Shown here piece by piece: positions 34,908-42,172 of a stretch of 64,000 bases of DNA (within the stretch, counting starts at the first letter, position 1; each line of letters starts with the position of its first letter). This DNA is from an uncultured Bacilli bacterium (lineage in GTDB: Bacteria; Bacillota_I; Bacilli_A; RF39; UBA660): contig CAKOLO010000001.1 in the NCBI GenBank assembly GCA_934096235.1, forward strand, positions 1 through 64,000. The letters are read 5' to 3'. Under the pieces are notes generated by a model that was not told the DNA's origin, made no database searches, and was given only the letters and a program-made list of their open reading frames with translations. Both the position numbers and the translations under genes were made by a program.

Positions 34908-35561
34908 ATGACAGAAATTAAATTTGAAGATAAAAATATATGTGAAAAATGTAAAGGCAAATGTTGCAAGAAAAGTGGTTGTGACTATAGCACTGATGAT
35001 TTTAACAATTTAAGTATAAAAGCATTAGAAGAAATTTTAAGCGAAGGTAAAACTTCTATAGTAGCAGCAATAGATATAAAGACAGCAAAAAATGGAACTA
35101 AGTTTATAGTGCCTTATCTTTATTTAAGAGTAAGAAATATGAATAGAGATGTAGTAGATTTATTATCGTTAAAAAGTAGATGCTCAGTTTTAACTGAAAA
35201 AGGGTGTCCTTATACTTTAGAAAATAGACCAAGTGGTGGAATAAATCTTATTCCAAATGAAAAACAATGCTATCCTTTAAAAAATCCTTTTGAAATAGTA
35301 TCAGGATGGGAAAAGTATCAAAGAGAACTTGCTAAAATAGTAAGAAGATTAACAGGTAAAACTGTTGAAAAGAAACTAAGAGAAGACACTGAAAACCTTA
35401 TATATGATATTATGATGGAACATTTTGACTATGTATCAGATAAAGAGAAAAAAGAAATTTATCCATTAATAAAAGAATTAGCAAGCATATATCCAGAAGA
35501 ATGCAAAAGAGGAATTGAAAGAGCAGAGAAAGAAAAGTCAATATTAAGAATAAGAAAATAA
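34908..35561 (+). CDS. Cysteine-cluster protein, YkgJ-like N-terminal motif
   Basis: 217 aa, cytoplasmic. Cys residues cluster as CEKCKGKCCKKSGC (about 12-25), then CSVLTEKGCPYTLENRPSGG (about 92-111) and KQCYP, resembling Zn/Fe-S proteins of the YkgJ type, in which the Cys groups bind one metal site. The C-terminal third is helical and charged. Ribosome-binding site gaggga. Promoter-like TATAAT lies near 34878. Function unknown. Confidence 0.65.
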   Translation: MTEIKFEDKNICEKCKGKCCKKSGCDYSTDDFNNLSIKALEEILSEGKTSIVAAIDIKTAKNGTKFIVPYLYLRVRNMNRDVVDLLSLKSRCSVLTEKGCPYTLENRPSGGINLIPNEKQCYPLKNPFEIVSGWEKYQRELAKIVRRLTGKTVEKKLREDTENLIYDIMMEHFDYVSDKEKKEIYPLIKELASIYPEECKRGIERAEKEKSILRIRK

Positions 35562-35572
35562 ATATAAATTTT

Positions 35573-35594
35573 AGCACTAGAAATAGTGCTTTTA
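35573..35594 (+). terminator. Terminator of the 34908 gene
   Basis: Stem agcacta/tagtgct closed by a GAAA tetraloop, short T run. Confidence 0.65.
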
Positions 35595-35600
35595 ATATAT

Positions 35601-35625
35601 AAAAAAACTAGAAATAATTCTAGTT
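35601..35625 (-). terminator. Terminator of the tRNA operon
   Basis: Reverse strand: aactagaa/ttctagtt with a 3-nt loop and a run of T, 10 nt after the tRNA-Thr CCA. Confidence 0.75.
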
Positions 35626-35635
35626 CTATATCTTA

Positions 35636-35711
35636 TGGTGCTGAAAATAGGAATTGAACCCACAACCTACTGATTACGATTCAGTTGCTCTACCATTTGA
35701 GCTATTTCAGC
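35636..35711 (-). tRNA. tRNA-Thr (CGT)
   Basis: 76 nt with encoded CCA. The acceptor is gctgaaa/tttcagc, anticodon stem actga/tcagt and loop ATCGTAA, so the anticodon CGT reads ACG. TTC loop ggttcaattcc is present. Confidence 0.95.
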
Positions 35712-35712
35712 A

Positions 35713-35786
35713 TGGTTGCCTCAATAGGATTCGAACCTATGATGCTGGAGTCAGAGTCCAGAGCCTTACCACTTGGCCATGAGGCA
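35713..35786 (-). tRNA. tRNA-Gln (CTG)
   Basis: 74 nt with encoded CCA. The acceptor is tgcctca/tgaggca (U1-A72, usual for Gln), anticodon stem ctgga/tccag and loop CTCTGAC, so the anticodon CTG reads CAG. Only one base separates it from tRNA-Thr. Confidence 0.93.
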
Positions 35787-35795
35787 ATATAAGTA

Positions 35796-36158
35796 TTATT
35801 CATAAGTAAGCATAATACTTTTCTTAGAATAAACTAAATCAAGTAATTCTATATTTAAATAAATATCATATAAATTCTTATTTTTAGTTAATTTAAAATC
35901 AATATCTTCTTTATTAATATCACTTGGTATATCATTTACTTCATAAATTATTTCTTCAACTGAATCTCTTAAAGTAATCTCATCTTTAATATCTTCAAGT
36001 TCATCTTTACTAAGAGAAGTTCTAAGTTCCAACATAATATCACCTAATTCTTCAGAATTAGTTTCAATTCTAAGAGTAAATGTACTCATAATACCACTTT
36101 CATTTTCCCATAGAATAGTTGTTTTATCAGTTAATCTTTCATTATCAATCTTTAACAT
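35796..36158 (-). CDS. Small acidic protein of unknown function
   Basis: 120 aa, no family recognised. Start ATG 36158 has agaagtg upstream; the frame is open further, but that part overlaps the ssrA terminator and tmRNA. Glu/Asp-rich with predicted strands (STFTLRIETNSEELGDIMLEL) and no membrane segment. It lies between ssrA and the two tRNAs and is probably cotranscribed with the tRNAs. Confidence 0.6.
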   Translation of the reverse strand: MLKIDNERLTDKTTILWENESGIMSTFTLRIETNSEELGDIMLELRTSLSKDELEDIKDEITLRDSVEEIIYEVNDIPSDINKEDIDFKLTKNKNLYDIYLNIELLDLVYSKKSIMLTYE

Positions 36159-36175
36159 AAATACACTTCTTTCAT

Positions 36176-36197
36176 ATAAAAAGACTTTTAAAAGTCT
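36176..36197 (-). terminator. Terminator of ssrA
   Basis: Reverse strand palindrome agacttttaaaagtct followed by TTTTTA, 13 nt after the tmRNA CCA. Confidence 0.75.
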
Positions 36198-36209
36198 AAA
36201 ATACATATT

Positions 36210-36562
36210 TGGTGGAGATGAGGAGTAGCGAACTCCTGTCCAAGATTCATCCCAGTAGAACATCTACAAGTTTAGTTGGTTTTTAATTTCAAATAATAAT
36301 GTAGATTGCCAACTTCTCTTATTATTCTAAGTTTGCTAATCATTCATTATAAATCACAAACAAATTTATAATATAGCTCACTTTATGACTCCCAACTTAT
36401 AACTCGTGAGCAAAAGTTAAAAGTGGAAGCTCCGTTTTACTTAATTAAGCAAAAGCTGGAGAGAAATTAAAATCGTTTCCGATTATTTTTATTTTTGCAT
36501 TTAAAGTATGCCTACTACTTGCATTCTACCCAGACATAATCCTGTCGAATCAATGCATCCCC
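36210..36562 (-). ncRNA. ssrA: tmRNA
   Basis: 353 nt. The 5' end ggggatgcattgattcgacagg-like block (36562-36541) and the 3' end with T-arm and catctccaCCA form the tRNA-like domain. The resume codon is GCA at 36498-36496; the tag reads AKIKIIGNDFNFSPAFA and stops at TAA (36447-36445). Its PAFA end differs from the usual (L)AA tail and recalls Mollicutes YAFA tags. Pseudoknot-like pairings follow the tag ORF. Confidence 0.96.
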
Positions 36563-36572
36563 ATATGTGACG

Positions 36573-36581
36573 ATTATATCA
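36573..36581 (-). promoter_or_regulatory. Extended -10 of ssrA
   Basis: Reverse strand TGA then TATAAT (36578-36573), about 10 nt before the mature 5' end; no clear -35. Confidence 0.5.
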
Positions 36582-36607
36582 TATTATATGTTTTATTTCT
36601 AGATTTA

Positions 36608-36636
36608 TTGACAAAATACTCATTTTTTCTTAAAAT
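36608..36636 (+). promoter_or_regulatory. Promoter of the 36644 gene, predicts a leaderless transcript
   Basis: TTGACA (36608-36613), 17-nt spacer, TAAAAT (36631-36636). The ATG at 36644 is 7 nt after the -10, at the expected transcription start, and there is no Shine-Dalgarno. Confidence 0.7.
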
Positions 36637-36643
36637 TATAGAT

Positions 36644-37369
36644 ATGAAATATAGTGTGTTAAAAATTGTTGAGTTGGTAATAGTAAACATGGTAACACTT
36701 ACAAGATTAGTAGGTGCTCTTTTACTTCCATTAATATATGTTAAATATGGACCTAGTATTTGTGCTATATGGACAGTAATTTTATTTGCAACTGACGCAG
36801 TAGATGGATTTCTAGCAAGAACACTTAAAATATCAACTTTTTTTGGAAGCGCTATAGATGGAATAAGTGATAAACTTTTAAATGCAATTTCTTTTATAAT
36901 TTTAGGTCTTCAATATAATATTATGATCCCACCATTAATATTAGAAATAGCCATATTTTTTACAGTATATTCAACTTATAGATTTGGTGGTAATATTCAA
37001 TCAAGTAAAATAGGAAAAATAAAAACAATAATATTGGATGTATGTGTAATATTAAGTTTTGTTCTAATGAGCTTACCAGCCCTTAAAATGAATAATTTCT
37101 TCATTAATCACTTAATACATAACACGGGCAGTTATATAGTATTACTTGGATGTATAATTACAATTTCATGTATCATAACATTAATAGATTATAACAAAAA
37201 GAATAAGCTAACTAGAAACAATAAAAAATTAACACACATTAAATATCAACATAGAATAAAAAAGACAAATAAAGAAATAATAAATGATTTATTTAACACT
37301 GAATACTATATAAAACATAAAAACGAACCAATAATGAAACAATTCTATAAAACTAAAGTAGCTAAGTAA
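36644..37369 (+). CDS. CDP-alcohol phosphatidyltransferase family protein
   Basis: 241 aa, about six membrane helices. The family signature D-G-x2-A-R-x8-G-x3-D-x3-D is complete in VDGFLARTLKISTFFGSAID continuing GISDK. Such enzymes join CDP-diacylglycerol to an alcohol, as in phosphatidylglycerol-phosphate or cardiolipin synthesis; which product cannot be told. The C-terminal tail is basic. ATG 36644 is preferred over an in-frame TTG at 36608, which is the -35 itself. No ribosome-binding site. Confidence 0.85.
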   Translation: MKYSVLKIVELVIVNMVTLTRLVGALLLPLIYVKYGPSICAIWTVILFATDAVDGFLARTLKISTFFGSAIDGISDKLLNAISFIILGLQYNIMIPPLILEIAIFFTVYSTYRFGGNIQSSKIGKIKTIILDVCVILSFVLMSLPALKMNNFFINHLIHNTGSYIVLLGCIITISCIITLIDYNKKNKLTRNNKKLTHIKYQHRIKKTNKEIINDLFNTEYYIKHKNEPIMKQFYKTKVAK

Positions 37370-37434
37370 ATTACTACTTTTTTCTTTTAATATAAATAAA
37401 TATATGCTACAATTATAATCAAGGAAGTGATTAA

Positions 37435-38025
37435 ATGAAAAACAAAATAAGTATACTTCTTATAGTAATAATTGCTATCGTAGGTACAATACTTATTTAT
37501 AAACATTTTGATAAAAAAGAAATCGATAAAAAGAGTATTACTAAATTTTCAGATGAATATGCTTTAGTAGATAAAGAAAATGTATTTGTATATTCAAATA
37601 TAGATGAAGTAGTAACATTACTTGAGAATGGCACAGGAATTGTATTTATGGCTTACCCAGAATGTCCTTGGTGCCAAAGCTATGCTAAATATTTAAATGA
37701 AGTAGCTAAAGAAAATAATATTAAGGAAATATATTATTTAAATATTAAACATGATAGACAAATAAACTCTAGTAAATATGCAAAACTAGTAAAATTACTT
37801 GGAAATTATTTATATGCTGATGATAGTGGATTATCTAAAGTATATGCTCCAGATCTTACATTTGTTAAGAATGGTAATATAATAGCTCACGACAATGAAA
37901 CAGCAATAACTACATCAAGTATGAAAATAGAGGATTACTGGACAGAAGAAGCAATATTAGAATTTAAAGATAAAATAACAAATTATATAAGAGAATATGA
38001 TACAACATGTTCTACTTGTAATTAG
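37435..38025 (+). CDS. Membrane-anchored thioredoxin-like protein
   Basis: 196 aa. An N-terminal anchor (about 5-22) precedes an extracellular thioredoxin fold with active site YPECPWC (C77-x2-C80), and VYAPDLTFVKNG as the cis-Pro region. A second CSTC pair lies at the very C terminus (192-195), which is unusual. Role in disulfide exchange outside the membrane is likely. aaggaagtg precedes ATG; an EIIB-like gene follows after 12 nt. Confidence 0.8.
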   Translation: MKNKISILLIVIIAIVGTILIYKHFDKKEIDKKSITKFSDEYALVDKENVFVYSNIDEVVTLLENGTGIVFMAYPECPWCQSYAKYLNEVAKENNIKEIYYLNIKHDRQINSSKYAKLVKLLGNYLYADDSGLSKVYAPDLTFVKNGNIIAHDNETAITTSSMKIEDYWTEEAILEFKDKITNYIREYDTTCSTCN

Positions 38026-38037
38026 GAGGAAAATAAA

Positions 38038-38349
38038 ATGTATTGGCAATATTTAATTATAATATTAATCTTATTATTAATATCACTTGTAATAATCAAG
38101 ATGAGAAGAAAAGATTTCCATGTAGAAATAAACAAACTTATTCAATATTTAGGTGGTAAAGATAACATATTAGATGCTCAAATAAATCTTTCAAGATTAA
38201 AAGTAACATTAAAAGATGTTTCTATAGTTAATAAAGAAGGAATACAAAAATTAGGAGCTAAAGGTATAGTAGAAATAGATAATGAACTTAAAATAATATT
38301 AGGTCCTAATTCAAAACAATTAAAAAAATACATGGCAGATTTAAAATAA
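38038..38349 (+). CDS. Membrane-anchored PTS EIIB-like domain without the phospho-Cys
   Basis: 103 aa. One membrane helix (about 4-21) is followed by a full glucose-type EIIB domain: GGKDNILDAQINLSRLKV aligns with the GGkeNI....CaTRLR consensus, and KLGAKGIVEI and IILGPN complete it. The phosphorylated Cys is Asn50 and the Thr of TRL is Ser, so phosphotransfer is not expected. Strong ribosome-binding site aggagg. Probably a binding or regulatory module, cotranscribed with the thioredoxin-like gene. Confidence 0.75.
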   Translation: MYWQYLIIILILLLISLVIIKMRRKDFHVEINKLIQYLGGKDNILDAQINLSRLKVTLKDVSIVNKEGIQKLGAKGIVEIDNELKIILGPNSKQLKKYMADLK

Positions 38350-38385
38350 GTTAAAAGAAAAGATATATCCTAGTGATATACCTTT

Positions 38386-38799
38386 TTATTTATTGTAATT
38401 TATTTGCTTTTTAAGTTTTAATATTGAAGTATCTTTTACTTCTTCATTTGTTTGATAATAAGGTTTTAAAGTTTTTTCATCAACAAATAAATCATCTAAT
38501 CGATAGGCAGAAGTAGACATTATTAATCCACCTAAACGAAATCCATTCTTAGTATATAAACGATGTAATCTTATATAATCTAAAATAGAATCAAATCTTT
38601 CTAGATCAACATAACCACCATTTTTAACTCTAATTAATATAGCATTTTCTTTATATAATTCATCATCTTCTTCTATGCTGCCAAAACGTTCACATCCAAT
38701 TAATTGACCGTCAATATAAGTTTTACAACTAAGTGCTATATTTTCCTCATATTTAGTACATCTTCTAATATTTCCTATAAATACTTGATCACTTTTCAT
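38386..38799 (-). CDS. Unknown cytoplasmic protein
   Basis: 137 aa, no family recognised. Mixed alpha/beta with SCKTYIDGQLIGCERFGSIEE and ILIRVKNGGYVDLERFDSIL; no signal or membrane helix. Excellent ribosome-binding site aaggaggg before ATG. It stands alone on the reverse strand, convergent with the EIIB-like gene; an imperfect aaaagatatatc/gatataccttttt hairpin (about 38358-38390) separates them. Confidence 0.65.
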   Translation of the reverse strand: MKSDQVFIGNIRRCTKYEENIALSCKTYIDGQLIGCERFGSIEEDDELYKENAILIRVKNGGYVDLERFDSILDYIRLHRLYTKNGFRLGGLIMSTSAYRLDDLFVDEKTLKPYYQTNEEVKDTSILKLKKQINYNK

Positions 38800-38939
38800 G
38801 AGCCCTCCTTGATAAAGTATTTTATAACAAAATTAAATACAATTCAATATTAGTTTTTATTAAAAAAATTTTAATTAAAAATGAATTATTAATTAATATA
38901 TAAGTTACATAAATTGAAATATACATTTAAGGCCACGTA

Positions 38940-38948
38940 TGATATAAT
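38940..38948 (+). promoter_or_regulatory. Extended -10 of asnB
   Basis: TGA then TATAAT (38943-38948); no good -35 at 17 nt (a TTGAAA at 38914 is 23 nt away). The 200 bp upstream are very A+T-rich and hold no other feature I can see. Confidence 0.5.
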
Positions 38949-39005
38949 TAACTCAAGAAATGTTTTGAAATTGTTTAATATAGTGAGAGGATGTAGGGTG
39001 AAATT

Positions 39006-40838
39006 ATGTGTGGAATTGCAGGCTTTTTAGATAGCACAAAAGGTAAAAAGAAAATAATAAAAAATATGACTAATAGAATAGCTCATAGAGGGCCTGATGC
39101 TGAAGGATTTTACACTGATGAGTTTGTTGCTTTAGGTCATAGAAGACTATCAATAATTGATTTATCTACAGGCAACCAACCAATGTTTAATGAAGATAAA
39201 AATTTAGTAGTAGTATTTAATGGTGAAATATACAATTATCCAGAATTGAAAGAAAAACTAAAAAAGAAACATACATTCGAAACAACAAGTGATACAGAAG
39301 TATTACTACATGGATATGAAGAGTGGGGCAAAGACTTACCAAAGAAACTAAGAGGTATGTTTGCTTTTGCTATATGGGATAAAAAGAATAAAACGTTATT
39401 TTGTGCAAGAGACAATTTTGGTATAAAACCATTCTATTACTATCAAAATGATAATGTATTTATGTTCGCATCAGAAATAAAATCATTCTTAGAACATCCT
39501 TCATTTAAAAAAGAATTTAATCAAGATATTTTAGCATCTTACTTATCATTTAGTTTTACACCAACTAATGAAACATTCTTTAAAAATGTTTATAGATTAG
39601 AACCAGGTTACAGTATAACTATTAAAGAAGGACAAATTATTACTAAAGATAGATTCTATAAAATAGAATTTAATGAAAAATCTAAAAGTTACGATAAGAC
39701 TGTAAAAGAAATAGAAAATGCTATGAAAGACTCAGTAGAACATCATATGTTAAGCGATGTAGAAGTAGGTTCATTCTTATCAAGTGGAGTAGACTCTTCA
39801 TATATAGTTTCACTAGCTAGACCTTCTAAAACTTATACAGTTGGTTATGATATACCAGAATATAATGAAATAGATTATGCTAAAGATTTAACAAATAGAT
39901 TAAATATAACTAATGTATCTAAAAAGATAACTAAAGATGAGTATATAAAAATTATACCTAAGATTATGTATATGATGGATGAACCATCTTCAGATCCAGC
40001 AGCAATAGCTTTATTCTTTGTAGCACAACTTGCAAGAAAAGATGTTAAAGTTGTATTATCAGGAGAAGGAGCAGATGAATTCTTTGGAGGATATAATACT
40101 TATGGACAATCTAGATACATGAGAATATATAATAAGATTCCATATTGTATTCGTCATATAATTGCTAAAATTGCATCTATTTTTCCAGAAGTAAGAGGAA
40201 TAAACTTCTTAATAAGACAAGGAACAACTTTAGAAGAAAACTATATAGGAGTAAATAGAGTATTTGGAAATAATGAAATAAAGAAAATACTTAAAATTAA
40301 AAATCAAATTAATAATAAAGATATAACTGCTCCTGTATACGAAGAACAAAAAGGAAAAAGTGATATCATAAAGATGCAAGCAATTGATATAAACTTTTGG
40401 TTGATAAAAGATATACTACAAAAGGCAGACAGAATGTCTATGGCAAACTCTTTAGAATGTAGAGTACCATTTATAGATAAAAAAGTATTTGCAGTAGCAT
40501 CAAGTCTTCCAGCTAATTATAAAGTATCGGCATCCACTACAAAAGTTGCACTTAGAGACGCTGCGAAAACTGTAATACCAAATGAATCATATAAAAAGAA
40601 AAAATTAGGTTTTCCAGTACCACTTAGAAAATGGATGAGAGACGAAGATTTATATACTGAAATTAAAACTACATTTAGTAAGGATTTCGTAACTGAATTT
40701 TTTAACCAAGATTATATAATTAAATTATTAGATCAACATAAGAATGAAAAGAAAGACAACTATAAAAAAGTATGGACTATCTATTGTTTCCTAAAATGGT
40801 ATGAAATATTTTTTATAGAAAATAAACAATATAACTAA
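39006..40838 (+). CDS. asnB: Asparagine synthetase, glutamine-hydrolysing
   Basis: 610 aa. Class II glutaminase domain with nucleophile Cys2 (MCGIAGF) and FNGEIYNYPEL, then an ATP-pyrophosphatase synthetase domain with SSGVDSSYI, SGEGADEFFGGY and SLECRVPF. It converts aspartate and Gln to Asn. agggtgaaatt precedes ATG, which must be exactly placed so that Cys becomes residue 1 after Met removal. Monocistronic. Confidence 0.96.
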   Translation: MCGIAGFLDSTKGKKKIIKNMTNRIAHRGPDAEGFYTDEFVALGHRRLSIIDLSTGNQPMFNEDKNLVVVFNGEIYNYPELKEKLKKKHTFETTSDTEVLLHGYEEWGKDLPKKLRGMFAFAIWDKKNKTLFCARDNFGIKPFYYYQNDNVFMFASEIKSFLEHPSFKKEFNQDILASYLSFSFTPTNETFFKNVYRLEPGYSITIKEGQIITKDRFYKIEFNEKSKSYDKTVKEIENAMKDSVEHHMLSDVEVGSFLSSGVDSSYIVSLARPSKTYTVGYDIPEYNEIDYAKDLTNRLNITNVSKKITKDEYIKIIPKIMYMMDEPSSDPAAIALFFVAQLARKDVKVVLSGEGADEFFGGYNTYGQSRYMRIYNKIPYCIRHIIAKIASIFPEVRGINFLIRQGTTLEENYIGVNRVFGNNEIKKILKIKNQINNKDITAPVYEEQKGKSDIIKMQAIDINFWLIKDILQKADRMSMANSLECRVPFIDKKVFAVASSLPANYKVSASTTKVALRDAAKTVIPNESYKKKKLGFPVPLRKWMRDEDLYTEIKTTFSKDFVTEFFNQDYIIKLLDQHKNEKKDNYKKVWTIYCFLKWYEIFFIENKQYN

Positions 40839-40860
40839 AATCACTTGAAAGTGATTTTTT
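40837..40860 (+). terminator. Terminator of asnB
   Basis: Stem aaaatcact/agtgatttt with a TGAA loop and T tract. Confidence 0.8.
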
Positions 40861-40928
40861 ATTGAAATTTTAATAGTATACTATGATATAATAAACATAT
40901 AATTATTTAACCATGAAAGGAAAAATAT

Positions 40929-41945
40929 ATGAAAAAGAAAATATTATCTATTTTATTATGTACAACTATTATAATTGGCTTTACTGGATGTACAAAAGAA
41001 AACGTTAAAATAAGAGAAAGTGAAACTAAGAATATAAAGTTAGTCGATTATAGTAACGATTTAATAAAGCTAAAAATACCAGAAGGATGGAAAGTAGATA
41101 CTCTGGGTGATTACATTCATTACACAATAAAAGCATATAATCCAAGTGATGAATCATATCAATTTTTCTTTAATTTAAAGACTGAGGGATATAATAAATC
41201 ACAAGAAGCCAAAGAATGGCAACAAAAGTATTATCCAACTGGTATATTTGCTAAAACATCAGTATTATCACCTAAAACAACTGAAGCTTTCTACAAGATA
41301 TTTAATGATTTGGGCAAACTTAATAATACAAAAGATTTTACTTTTCCAACTATAAATGACTTTAAAGTGGTTGATAAACTAGGAAACTCAAAAATAGGTG
41401 GAGATATCTTAAGAGCAACATTTACAAATAATGAAAAGAAGGATTTAGAAGGACTTTTCACAGCATATGTTTATGATGCAGGACCATATTATGTAACAAA
41501 AAATATTACTGGTGGAAAGAAAATAGATATTTATACATTAAATGTTTATGATGCAATATTTGTAAGTGCGCCAAAAAATGAATTAGTAAACTGGGAAGAA
41601 ACACTAAATTCAATTGTTTCATCACTAGAATTTACAGATGCTTTTATGAATGGATTTTCAAAAGAACAAGATGCAGTAATGAAAGACTTTAACTATGTGA
41701 GAAGTGTTTGTAATCAAATAAGTAATGGCATAATGGATTCTTGGAATAAAAGAAGCGCCAGCTATGACATAATGAGTCAAAAACAAAGTGATGCAACTCT
41801 TGGATACGAAAGAGTTTATAATACTGATACAGGTGAAATCTATAAAGCATACAATGGATTTACTGATGACTATGATGGAAATAAATATAAATCTATAACA
41901 GATGATATGTATACTAAAGGAATAAGTGGTTACATAGAAAAGTAA
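40929..41945 (+). CDS. Lipoprotein of unknown function
   Basis: 338 aa. Type II signal peptide with lipobox GFTGC (Cys at about 21). The mature part begins with a beta-rich domain (DLIKLKIPEGWKVDTLGDYIHY, PsbP/Mog1-like in appearance) and ends with a polar region rich in Tyr and Asp. aaagga precedes ATG. It is attached to the outer face of the membrane; the family is not recognised. Confidence 0.75.
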   Translation: MKKKILSILLCTTIIIGFTGCTKENVKIRESETKNIKLVDYSNDLIKLKIPEGWKVDTLGDYIHYTIKAYNPSDESYQFFFNLKTEGYNKSQEAKEWQQKYYPTGIFAKTSVLSPKTTEAFYKIFNDLGKLNNTKDFTFPTINDFKVVDKLGNSKIGGDILRATFTNNEKKDLEGLFTAYVYDAGPYYVTKNITGGKKIDIYTLNVYDAIFVSAPKNELVNWEETLNSIVSSLEFTDAFMNGFSKEQDAVMKDFNYVRSVCNQISNGIMDSWNKRSASYDIMSQKQSDATLGYERVYNTDTGEIYKAYNGFTDDYDGNKYKSITDDMYTKGISGYIEK

Positions 41946-41955
41946 AGTGCATTAA

Positions 41956-42060
41956 ATGAAAAATAGATTATTAGTACTAGCAATCATAATAGTATTAGTA
42001 TTAGCTATAATTTTTACAAGAACAAAGTATCCAGATTTAAAAGAAAATGCTATATTATAG
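41956..42060 (+). CDS. 34-aa single-helix membrane peptide
   Basis: MKNRLLVLAIIIVLVLAIIF is a hydrophobic helix followed by a short polar tail (TRTKYPDLKENAIL). Only a weak purine stretch precedes the ATG. It may be a real micropeptide or the start of a lost gene; no extension is found in other frames. Confidence 0.35.
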   Translation: MKNRLLVLAIIIVLVLAIIFTRTKYPDLKENAIL

Positions 42061-42095
42061 AATGATTAATATCAAAGGAGTAGTAGAAGTCAAGT

Positions 42096-42127
42096 AAAGG
42101 ATTAGTTATAAAAAACTAATCTTTTTT
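42096..42127 (+). terminator. Terminator upstream of umuC
   Basis: Stem gattagtt/aactaatc extended by G-T and A-T pairs, 6-nt loop, six T. Confidence 0.75.
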
Positions 42128-42128
42128 A

Positions 42129-42137
42129 TGATATAAT
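42129..42137 (+). promoter_or_regulatory. Extended -10 of umuC-yolD
   Basis: TGA then TATAAT (42132-42137); a second TATAAT lies at 42143-42148. No LexA-type operator (CGAAC-x4-GTTCG) was seen. Confidence 0.45.
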
Positions 42138-42172
42138 TATTGTATAATTTTAACTAAACTGGAGGTGATAAA

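Noticed and set aside
36159..36263. Longer N terminus for the 35796 protein
   Set aside because: It would overlap the ssrA terminator and the tmRNA 3' end.
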